The notes beneath the pieces are model-generated. The model worked only from the letters and a program-made list of their open reading frames with translations. It had not been told where the DNA came from and searched no databases. From NCBI GenBank assembly GCA_937923375.1, contig CALAJG010000111.1:1-13653 (forward strand): a stretch of DNA of 13,653 nucleotides. Reading direction: 5' to 3'. Shown here piece after piece: positions 7,860 through 13,653 of this stretch. Every line of letters begins with the position of its first letter. The first letter of the stretch is position 1. The DNA is from an uncultured Leucothrix sp. (lineage in GTDB: Bacteria; Pseudomonadota; Gammaproteobacteria; Thiotrichales; Thiotrichaceae). Both the position numbers and the translations under genes were made by a program.

Positions 7860-9383
7860 TTACCGCCGCAGCCACTTGAGTACATCCGTGACTTTCTGGA
7901 TACGTTCTTCTATGGTCTGGGGCACATAACAATTGGTTGCAACCACCAGTTTGTCAGCATTTTCTCTGGCAATAGGGTCGCTAATTGAGTCTGCCAGACC
8001 CCGCTGAAAACCTGACCAGTCCCAGCTGCAAATATACTCCGGTAGATGTTTAAAGCGTGTGGCGACATTATTTAAAGCAACACTAGCTTTGGTATTTTCT
8101 TTGTTTTGTAAATAGTAGATGCCTGCCAACGTATCTTTGATTTGTTTGTAGCCATCGGTCAACAGGCCGCTAGTGTTGATATCTTCGTGAAGCGCAGAAA
8201 AGGTATCACCGTCGATATTGGCTGTCACATAAGTTTCCATTAAATCCAGATCAATTTCTGAAGCTACAAAATTAAGCTGAGGAGACTTCATTTTAGCCGA
8301 CTTGAGAATACCACGGGCCACTTCCAGCTCACTAACGGCGGTATCCAGATCGTTAAAGTATAGCCAGGCTAGTGCGCCGGATTCGCGACGTCTTGATGCA
8401 ATTCCCGATGGGGTGAACTCATATTCTGCAAGGTGGTCGATGGTCTCCTTAAAACAGGTGTACATATCTGCTGCTTTGCTCTTCTCACCCAGGTGCGAGT
8501 GGCTAGCGGTGAGGTACCAGTAACTGGTGTTCATCGAGCTTGCACTGCCAGTGCATTGCAGGCGTCTAGCCTGTTTGATGGTTTTGTGGTGATCTTCTGA
8601 TCGCGCGAAGCAGCTGAGGGCCAGATATTCTAATTCTGCTTTGACATCTTTTTCTGAGCTGCGCCACTGGACTTTTTGGCCAAGGGCTGTGATAGCATCG
8701 ACAATCTTGCTGCAGTTTTTTTCGTTGTTAAGTACCGACCTGTAAGAGCGTACGAGCTGGCTTAAATCTTCGCGTCGTTCACCTGGAGCAGTCGGTAAGG
8801 CATCGGCAGAGCACTGTTGAACCTGATCGACACTACAGCTAAATGAAGGTCTTGAACCGTCACCTTCTTCACTCTCGGATTTGGCACCCGATTTTCTTTG
8901 CTCTCCAAGTTCCCGAATCCGCTCCTGCATGTTTGACCCCATCATTGACTGTAACGCTTCGGCGGGACTTAGTGCAGACGCCGAGCGACTGAAATCAAAG
9001 CTTAATTCGGGATTGGCGGCAACGATATTATTCATGACCTCGCGGGCCTGTTGCATCACGAGCCATTCTACAAAACTAAAGGATTTTGGATCTGTTTCAG
9101 CTTTGAGACGCTCATGATTGTGCGAGCTAACCCTGAAGACGCTAAAAGCGATGCCCGCCAACATTAAAGGAATGACTAAATAGGCGTAGAGATGCTTTTT
9201 GAGGTTGATGCGCTCGTTAGACGCTCGGTTCGCTCTGGACTTTCCACGGTTCTGAGTACGTTCATTGCTAAGGTGAACCGCTTGCTGATATTGCTTTTGC
9301 GCTTCAGCCGGTTGATTTCCCTTACGTAACGCCTCTGCCTGTTGGAAAAGATCCTGAGGATTATTATTGGTCGTTTCTTTCAT
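7860..9383 (-). CDS. Unrecognised bitopic membrane protein, TPR-like cytoplasmic segment and Cys-rich periplasmic domain
   Basis: 507 residues, family not recognised. Residues 11-39 resemble a single TPR helix pair (AEALRKGNQPAEAQKQYQQA). A strongly basic stretch (43-63) leads to one membrane helix at about 65-86, so the N-terminus should be cytoplasmic and the rest periplasmic. The periplasmic part is helical, with a Ser/Glu-rich low-complexity stretch at about 164-180 and TPR-like helices at about 280-460. It has eight cysteines (183, 191, 224, 258, 277, 310, 452, 485), all beyond the membrane helix, an even number that fits disulfide bonds. It is the first gene of the cassette with the 606-residue protein and the OmpA lipoprotein. 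The start ATG is set by GGTGAG five bases upstream; that site is inside a hairpin. It may be a scaffold or partner for the downstream putative protease. Confidence 0.75.
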   Translation of the reverse strand: MKETTNNNPQDLFQQAEALRKGNQPAEAQKQYQQAVHLSNERTQNRGKSRANRASNERINLKKHLYAYLVIPLMLAGIAFSVFRVSSHNHERLKAETDPKSFSFVEWLVMQQAREVMNNIVAANPELSFDFSRSASALSPAEALQSMMGSNMQERIRELGEQRKSGAKSESEEGDGSRPSFSCSVDQVQQCSADALPTAPGERREDLSQLVRSYRSVLNNEKNCSKIVDAITALGQKVQWRSSEKDVKAELEYLALSCFARSEDHHKTIKQARRLQCTGSASSMNTSYWYLTASHSHLGEKSKAADMYTCFKETIDHLAEYEFTPSGIASRRRESGALAWLYFNDLDTAVSELEVARGILKSAKMKSPQLNFVASEIDLDLMETYVTANIDGDTFSALHEDINTSGLLTDGYKQIKDTLAGIYYLQNKENTKASVALNNVATRFKHLPEYICSWDWSGFQRGLADSISDPIARENADKLVVATNCYVPQTIEERIQKVTDVLKWLRR

Positions 9384-9388
9384 ATAAG

Positions 9389-9411
9389 CTCACCCACTAA
9401 ATGTTGGTGAG
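9389..9411 (-). promoter_or_regulatory. Leader hairpin covering the ribosome-binding site of the 507-residue gene
   Basis: On the minus strand CTCACCAAC (9411-9403), loop ATTTA, then GTGGGTGAG (9397-9389) form a 9-position stem with one mismatch. The 3' arm contains GGTGAG, which is the Shine-Dalgarno site five bases before the ATG at 9383. The ribosome-binding site is therefore wholly paired in the folded leader, which suggests translational control by unfolding, an RNA-binding protein or a small RNA. Confidence 0.55.
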
Positions 9412-9433
9412 TAGGCCCATAGATTACGTTTAA

Positions 9434-9460
9434 ATTATAGTAATTATCGTCGCGGGTCAT
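9434..9460 (-). promoter_or_regulatory. Candidate promoter for the 507/606/OmpA-lipoprotein cassette
   Basis: Read on the minus strand there is a perfect TATAAT at 9439-9434. The best -35 match is ATGACC at 9460-9455 (four of six) with a short 15-bp spacer. Transcription would begin near 9427 and give a leader of about 44 nt that contains the whole hairpin masking the ribosome-binding site. The weak -35 and short spacer suggest activator help or low basal activity. Confidence 0.4.
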
Positions 9461-9465
9461 AGTTA

Positions 9466-9513
9466 ATTCCGGTACGTTAAGTGCTAATTGTAGCAGACTT
9501 TAGGTACCGGAAT
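9466..9513. repeat. Long inverted repeat between the pilus operon and the membrane-protein cassette
   Basis: ATTCCGGTAC (9466-9475) and GTACCGGAAT (9504-9513) are perfect 10-bp inverted arms 28 bp apart. The interior can pair further (AAGT with ACTT, GCT with AGC around the loop AATTGT), so an extended imperfect hairpin is possible. It lies 25 bp after the small lipoprotein stop and just upstream of the candidate TATAAT promoter. No T-run follows on either strand, so it is not a standard intrinsic terminator. It could be a 3'-end stabilising hairpin of the pilus operon or an operator for the next one. Confidence 0.55.
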
Positions 9514-9538
9514 GGTAGCCCTTATTAACGAAGGTTTA

Positions 9539-9757
9539 TTAAAATATCATACCAACAAGTGCGCTGCCCAAAGCGGCTCCGGCTGCTCCGCCAACTGGAC
9601 CTGCTGCTGCAGTGCCTGCAACTGCGCCTGCGGTCCCCGCTGCTGCGGCTGCAACTGAGCCAACAACACCTAATGAGTTAGATGCGACTTGTTGCGCACT
9701 GCAGCCAGTAAGTAGTAGAAGGCTACAAATCGTTGCAATCATAGTAATCTTTTTCAT
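9539..9757 (-). CDS. Small glycine-zipper lipoprotein
   Basis: 72 residues. The signal peptide MKKITMIATICSLLLLTGC ends in the lipobox LTGC with Cys19 lipidated and Ser next, which favours the outer membrane. The mature part of about 54 residues is almost only Ala, Gly, Val and Ser, with repeated small-residue spacing (AAGTAG, AVAG, GPVGGAAGAALG) typical of glycine-zipper segments that insert in or oligomerise at membranes. It is likely a real gene: AGGA stands eight bases before the ATG, the lipobox is sound, and it begins 17 nt after the stop of the third pilus ATPase, so it should be on the same transcript. Its role is unknown. A link to pilus retraction is inferred from position only. Confidence 0.8.
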   Translation of the reverse strand: MKKITMIATICSLLLLTGCSAQQVASNSLGVVGSVAAAAAGTAGAVAGTAAAGPVGGAAGAALGSALVGMIF

Positions 9758-9774
9758 TGTTATTATCCTATAAG

Positions 9775-10917
9775 TTAATGTTCTAATTCTGGAAGCGCTG
9801 AGCCCGCTGGCAAGGCTACATCAGATTTCTTGTCTGATCCAGATTTTTGTTCAAAATTTAAACGCCATTCCAGATTGTTTTTAGACGTAGCATTTTCCAT
9901 TGCAGCTTCTTTAGTAATGCGCCCTTCAAGGCAGTGCTTTATGAGTGATTGGTCAAAGGTATGCATACCGTCAGCTGAGCCTTTTTCCAATAAATCGTTT
10001 AATTCATGGGTTCTGCCCTTGCGAATAACTTCAGCTACAAATGGCGTATTGATAAGAACCTCACTGGCCAACACGCGCTTGCCGTGAACGTCTGGTATGA
10101 GTCGTTGAGCCACGATACCACGCAGGTTTAGTGATAAATCCATCAGAATCCGTTGCTTTTGATCGGCAGGGAAAAGGTAAAGCAAACGATCCAACGCCTG
10201 AGTTGTATTGGTGGCATGTAGCGTAGTGATGACTAGATGGCCGGTATCCGCAAAACCCATGGCCGCATCAACTGTTTCAGTGTCACGCACTTCACCGACC
10301 ATCACGACGTCAGGTGCTTCACGCATGGCTTCACGCATGGCATTTTTATAGGAATGTGTGTCAAAGCCAACTTCACGCTGCCCAATAATCGACTTATCAT
10401 GTTTGAAAACAAATTCTATCGGGTCTTCAATGGTGAGAATATGTCCAGCGTGCCGTTCATTTCTATATTGAATCAACGAAGCCATGGAAGTTGATTTACC
10501 TGCCCCAGTTGAGCCGACAAATAGTACCAAGCCATCTTTTTTCATGACCAGCTCTTTTAGCACGTCCGGTAATCCTAAGGCTTCGGGTGTCAAGATGTCA
10601 GATCGGACATGACGAATAACCATTGAGACCTCGCCACGCTGGTGATAAGCGTTCAGGCGAAAGCGGCCGACATCTTTTATGGCCAGGCCTTTATTTATTT
10701 CTTTGGATACTCTGAAACTCTCCCATTCTTCTTCATTGAACATGTCTTTAGCCAGTGACTCGACCATGCCGGGCCGCATGGCTTCCTTGGTAAGGTGTTT
10801 AAAGCCTCCCATGACTTTGATTGAAGCTCTTGCACCAGTGGTAAGGTAGAGGTCAGAGGCTTCGTGTTTGACCATAGCGGCCAAAAATGCACTAATTTGG
10901 GGTTTTCCATCGCTCAT
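9775..10917 (-). CDS. Third PilT/PilU-family type IV pilus ATPase (PilU-like paralogue)
   Basis: 380 residues. It has the full hexameric secretion-ATPase layout: N-terminal domain with ASDLYLTTG (20-28) and the RFRLNAYHQRG arginine segment (85-95), Walker A GSTGAGKS (135-142), Asp box EDPIEF, Walker B with catalytic Glu (VMVGEVRD, E209), His box TGHLVITTLH (H227, H234) and a C-terminal GMHTFDQSL block. The sequence is nearer PilU than PilT: REVGFDT, VLINTP and an acidic/basic tail after residue 350 in place of the PilT AIRNLIRE element. All catalytic residues are present, so it is probably active. The start ATG overlaps the pilU stop by one base (TAATG), implying coupled translation. It would act at the cytoplasmic base of the pilus, perhaps as an accessory retraction motor. 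Most relatives have only pilT and pilU at this site. Confidence 0.9.
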   Translation of the reverse strand: MSDGKPQISAFLAAMVKHEASDLYLTTGARASIKVMGGFKHLTKEAMRPGMVESLAKDMFNEEEWESFRVSKEINKGLAIKDVGRFRLNAYHQRGEVSMVIRHVRSDILTPEALGLPDVLKELVMKKDGLVLFVGSTGAGKSTSMASLIQYRNERHAGHILTIEDPIEFVFKHDKSIIGQREVGFDTHSYKNAMREAMREAPDVVMVGEVRDTETVDAAMGFADTGHLVITTLHATNTTQALDRLLYLFPADQKQRILMDLSLNLRGIVAQRLIPDVHGKRVLASEVLINTPFVAEVIRKGRTHELNDLLEKGSADGMHTFDQSLIKHCLEGRITKEAAMENATSKNNLEWRLNFEQKSGSDKKSDVALPAGSALPELEH

Positions 10918-12077
10918 TATTCTGCAGCCTCATCATAAAGTTCTTCAATTGAAATCTTATCGGCACCCTTGAAGAAATCTTCTTTCTTGGAGTTACGGCT
11001 ACCGAGTTTCAGTTTTAAACGCAGATCATTGATCGAGTCTGCATTCCTCATGCCTTCCTGAACCGTAATCAATCCCGCATCGATCATATGGAACAGTGCT
11101 TGGTCGAAAGTACACATACCAAGTTGGTTAGACTTGGCCATCAGTTCTTTCATGCCTGAAACATCACCTTTTAGGATAAGATCGGCCATCATCGGTGTGT
11201 TGATTAAAACTTCAACCGCAGGGAAACGGCCTTTACCATCTTTTTTGCGGGTTAAGCGCTGTGATACCACGGCTTTGAGGTTCAGGGATAAATCCATCAA
11301 CAGCTGTTCGCGACGCTCATCTGGGAAGAAGTTGATAATCCGGTCAATTGCCTGATTGGTACTATTGGCATGAAGCGTTGTCAGACAAAGGTGTCCGGTT
11401 TCAGCATACGCGATGGCATATTCCATAGACTCACGGTCGCGAACCTCACCCAATAAAATGACATCGGGCGCCTGACGCAACGTATTCTTCATGGCAATTT
11501 CGTAGTTTTCAGTATCCAGACCGACCTCGCGTTGAGTGATCAGGCAGTTCTTGTGCGCGTGGGTAAATTCAATAGGGTCTTCAATAGTAATAATATGCCC
11601 GTGAGTTGCTTCATTTCGAAGGTCTACCATGGCGGCTAAGGTAGTTGATTTACCAGAACCCGTAGCCCCTACCATAATAACCAACCCACGGCTTGTCATA
11701 GTGATGTCTTTGAGCACAGGAGGAACACCCAGCTCCTTAAAGCCAGGGATTGTGCCGGGGATATGTCTGAGTACCATCCCAGAGCAGCCACGTTGAGTGA
11801 ATGCATTGACACGAAATCGGTCAGAACCAGGTAGGCTAATTGAAAAATTGCCCTCCATATGTTCTTCAAAGGCCCGCATCTGCTTATCGTTCATAATAGA
11901 ACGTACCAGCATTCGCGACTGATCTTCTGACAATGGCTGTTCAGAGAGGTGTTTCATCTGACCGTTTATTTTGGCACTGGGTGGAGCACCTGCGGTCACA
12001 AATAAATCTGACCCTTTTAGTTTTAAGACATTACGCAGCAGATTATGCACGTACGCCATAGCACTCTCTTTATCCAT
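10917..12077 (-). CDS. pilU: Type IV pilus retraction accessory ATPase PilU
   Basis: 386 residues (P. aeruginosa PilU is about 382). It has GSDLFVTAG (22-30), the RFRVNAFTQRG segment (87-97), Walker A GATGSGKS (137-144), the Asp box EDPIEF, Walker B VILLGEVRD with catalytic E211, and the His box TGHLCLTTLH (H229, H236). VEVLINTPMMADLI, a CTFDQAL block and an acidic C-terminal tail ending EELYDEAAE follow. PilU works with PilT at the pilus base to power high-force retraction and twitching. A strong AAGGGG ribosome-binding site lies before the ATG at 12077. It follows pilT at 52 bp and is coupled to the next ATPase gene by TAATG. Confidence 0.95.
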   Translation of the reverse strand: MDKESAMAYVHNLLRNVLKLKGSDLFVTAGAPPSAKINGQMKHLSEQPLSEDQSRMLVRSIMNDKQMRAFEEHMEGNFSISLPGSDRFRVNAFTQRGCSGMVLRHIPGTIPGFKELGVPPVLKDITMTSRGLVIMVGATGSGKSTTLAAMVDLRNEATHGHIITIEDPIEFTHAHKNCLITQREVGLDTENYEIAMKNTLRQAPDVILLGEVRDRESMEYAIAYAETGHLCLTTLHANSTNQAIDRIINFFPDERREQLLMDLSLNLKAVVSQRLTRKKDGKGRFPAVEVLINTPMMADLILKGDVSGMKELMAKSNQLGMCTFDQALFHMIDAGLITVQEGMRNADSINDLRLKLKLGSRNSKKEDFFKGADKISIEELYDEAAE

Positions 12078-12129
12078 AGGGCTCCCCTTTGAGAAAATCG
12101 ATTTCTTAACTTAACTTTATATTGATAAC

Positions 12130-13164
12130 TTAGACGGCTTCGGCACTGTCAGCTTTTGATATCGCAACATCGCGAGTGATCTGCCCTTGTGAAACTAGTT
12201 TTTGCAATGATTGGTCTAGCGTCTGCATGCCTTCACCCGCACTGGTTTGTAGCGTTGACTTCATCTGAGCAATCTTGTTTTCACGGATCATTGAGCGAAT
12301 CGCTCGTGTTCCGATCAGGATTTCATGAGCCGCTACTCGGCCGCCGCCTGTTTTCTTTAGCAGTGTCTGTGAGATGATGGCTTGTAATGATTCTGAGATC
12401 ATCGAGCGAATCATGTCTTTTTCAGCCGCGGGGAAAACATCCACAATACGATCGATGGTTTTAGGTGCGCTGGTGGTGTGCAAGGTGCCAAACACTAAGT
12501 GCCCTGTTTCTGCAGCAGTCAATGCTAAGCGAATGGTTTCCAGGTCACGTAGCTCACCCACCAGAATAGTGTCGGGATCTTCACGGAGCGCTGAGCGAAG
12601 TGACGCTTCAAAACTTTGTGTGTCGCGATGCACTTCACGTTGGTTGATCAGGCATTTTTTGCTCTCGTGAACAAATTCAATCGGATCCTCTAGGGTAAGG
12701 ATATGCCCGTAGTCATTACGATTCTTATAATCGATCATGGCGGCCAGCGTGGTTGATTTACCAGAACCGGTTGGTCCGGTTACCAAAACAAGCCCACGTG
12801 GATTGTCAGTGATCTTCTTGAAAATTGGCGGACAGTTCAGATCTTCCAAACTCATTATTTTACTGGGAATGGTTCTGAACACCGCTGCTGCACCGCGGTT
12901 TTGATTGAATGCGTTGACACGAAAGCGAGCCACACCGGGGATTTCGAATGAAAAGTCAGTTTCCCAATACTCTTCATAATCTTTACGCTGCTTGTCATTC
13001 ATAATGTCATACACCATGCTATGTACATCTTTATGCTCAAGCACTGGAAGATTGACGCGTCGCATGTCACCATCGACTCGGATAATAGGCGGTTGCCCCG
13101 CTGAAATATGCAAGTCTGATGCGTTATTCTTTACCGAAAATGCCAGCAGTTGTGTAATATCCAT
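12130..13164 (-). CDS. pilT: Type IV pilus retraction ATPase PilT
   Basis: 344 residues from the ATG at 13164, exactly the length of P. aeruginosa PilT and with the standard N-terminus MDITQLLAFS. An in-frame GTG at 13209 would add 15 residues, but the family start is preferred. Motifs: ASDLHISAG (15-23), RFRVNAFNQNRG (80-91), Walker A GPTGSGKS (130-137), Asp box EDPIEF (159-164), Walker B ILVGELRD with catalytic E204, His box with H222 and H229, and the retraction-specific AIRNLIRE element as AIRSMIRE (288-295). It depolymerises the pilus by ATP-driven removal of pilins into the inner membrane, giving twitching and DNA uptake. It is the first gene of the likely pilT-pilU-pilU-like-lipoprotein operon and diverges from yggS, as in pseudomonads. 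No strong Shine-Dalgarno sequence is seen. Confidence 0.97.
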   Translation of the reverse strand: MDITQLLAFSVKNNASDLHISAGQPPIIRVDGDMRRVNLPVLEHKDVHSMVYDIMNDKQRKDYEEYWETDFSFEIPGVARFRVNAFNQNRGAAAVFRTIPSKIMSLEDLNCPPIFKKITDNPRGLVLVTGPTGSGKSTTLAAMIDYKNRNDYGHILTLEDPIEFVHESKKCLINQREVHRDTQSFEASLRSALREDPDTILVGELRDLETIRLALTAAETGHLVFGTLHTTSAPKTIDRIVDVFPAAEKDMIRSMISESLQAIISQTLLKKTGGGRVAAHEILIGTRAIRSMIRENKIAQMKSTLQTSAGEGMQTLDQSLQKLVSQGQITRDVAISKADSAEAV

Positions 13165-13188
13165 AGTGTAGTTTTTATTATTGTTAAG

Positions 13189-13218
13189 AATATAAATCGA
13201 CCGTATCACACATGTCTA
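13189..13218 (-). promoter_or_regulatory. Candidate sigma-70 promoter of pilT
   Basis: On the minus strand TAGACA (13218-13213, five of six to TTGACA) and TATATT (13194-13189, five of six to TATAAT) are 18 bp apart. Transcription would start near 13182, about 17 nt before the pilT ATG. The -35 box overlaps the yggS start codon, so the two divergent genes share the regulatory region and could interfere with each other. Confidence 0.5.
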
Positions 13219-13653
13219 AAATTCGTCATAACCTTCAGATAATTGGCAGTGAGATTGAACAATCCTGTGCTGCTGCAAAGCGTCAGTCAGAGGAGGTTCA
13301 GTTATTGGCTGTGAGCAAGCGACAGGGTGTCGATGCAATCCGCGAAGCCTATGCTGCCGGGCAGCGAGCGTTTGGCGAAAACTATGTCCAGGAGATGCTT
13401 GAAAAAGCAAAGTTTTTATCTAATCAAGATATCGAGTGGCATTTTATTGGGCCCCTACAGTCAAACAAGACTAAAGAGGTAGCTGCGGTTGCTGCTTGGG
13501 TACATACGATTGATCGTTTAAAAATTGCTCGCCGTTTGAGTGAACAGCGACCGGATAAACTGCCGCCGCTAAATGTTTGTTTACAAGTTAATGTGAATCA
13601 AGAGGCAAGCAAGTCTGGGGTGAGCTTGCGAGAAGTAGAAGCCTTGGCTGAAT
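13212..13653 (+). CDS. yggS: YggS/PLPBP family pyridoxal phosphate homeostasis protein, cut by the window edge
   Basis: The only plus-strand gene. It opens with ATG at 13212 and stays open to the edge (147 codons of a protein usually near 230). It matches the YggS/PROSC family: N-terminal helix SKIRHNLQIIGSEIE, then LLAVSKRQGVDAI with the PLP-binding lysine at K36 (the same number as in E. coli YggS), FGENYVQEMLEKA, WHFIGPLQSNKTKEV, VHTIDRLKIARRL and LQVNVNQEASKSGV. The family binds PLP on a single alanine-racemase-like barrel without known catalysis and keeps vitamin B6 and amino-acid pools in balance in the cytoplasm. An Arg follows the PLP lysine where many relatives have Thr. No clear ribosome-binding site precedes the start. 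The C-terminal third is outside the window. Confidence 0.96.
   Translation, partial: MSKIRHNLQIIGSEIEQSCAAAKRQSEEVQLLAVSKRQGVDAIREAYAAGQRAFGENYVQEMLEKAKFLSNQDIEWHFIGPLQSNKTKEVAAVAAWVHTIDRLKIARRLSEQRPDKLPPLNVCLQVNVNQEASKSGVSLREVEALAE

Noticed and set aside
9775..12077. Possible decay of one of the two PilU-like genes after duplication.
   Set aside because: Both frames are intact, with all Walker, Asp-box, Glu and His-box residues present.
13165..13209. A longer PilT start (GTG at 13209, 15 extra residues).
   Set aside because: The extra residues do not belong to the family, whereas the ATG at 13164 gives the exact PilT N-terminus and length of 344.
13216..13410. A minus-strand open frame of 64 codons opposite yggS.
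   Set aside because: It is the antisense shadow of strongly conserved yggS sequence and has no family features.
1..13653. Mobile element, CRISPR array, tRNA or toxin-antitoxin system.
   Set aside because: No transposase, integrase, regularly spaced repeats, tRNA-like fold or toxin family was seen in any gap or frame; all gaps are shorter than 160 bp.

Overview
The window looks like a chromosomal segment of a gammaproteobacterium with type IV pili. PriA, HrpA, PilT, PilU and YggS all read as full-strength gammaproteobacterial orthologues. The divergent yggS / pilT-pilU arrangement is the one known from Pseudomonas and relatives. By eye the G+C content is moderate (somewhat below 50%), and there is no insertion sequence, phage gene, tRNA or CRISPR array. 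I cannot name the genus; a marine Oceanospirillales-like lineage is only a guess.

Layout. Everything except yggS is on the minus strand, so the genes read from right to left. At the right edge yggS (plus strand, cut by the edge) diverges from pilT across a gap of under 50 bp that carries a good pilT promoter. Then come pilT, pilU, a second pilU-like ATPase coupled by a TAATG overlap, and a tiny glycine-zipper lipoprotein gene 17 nt further on. This is one likely operon for pilus retraction with an extra ATPase and an extra lipoprotein. A 155-bp gap follows. It holds a large perfect-armed inverted repeat, a TATAAT promoter and a leader hairpin that buries a ribosome-binding site.

That gap leads into a tight pair of unrecognised inner-membrane proteins of 507 and 606 residues. 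The first has a cytoplasmic TPR-like segment and a periplasmic domain with eight cysteines. The second has a large periplasmic region containing HEAYH, a zincin-type HExxH motif. Next is an OmpA-domain lipoprotein with a long, extremely basic Pro-rich linker. The three together look like a trans-envelope module: two inner-membrane anchors plus an outer-membrane, peptidoglycan-binding lipoprotein. They are followed by priA (replication restart helicase), a SPOR-domain FtsN-like protein, a membrane diguanylate cyclase with intact GGEEF and I-site, and the N-terminal part of hrpA, which overlaps the cyclase gene and is cut at the left edge exactly at its DEAH box.

The best candidate for something undescribed is the 507/606/OmpA-lipoprotein cassette next to the pilus-retraction operon, with the putative periplasmic metalloprotease as its possible enzyme. 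This is inference from motifs, topology and gene order. The housekeeping calls (priA, hrpA, pilT, pilU, yggS) are secure.
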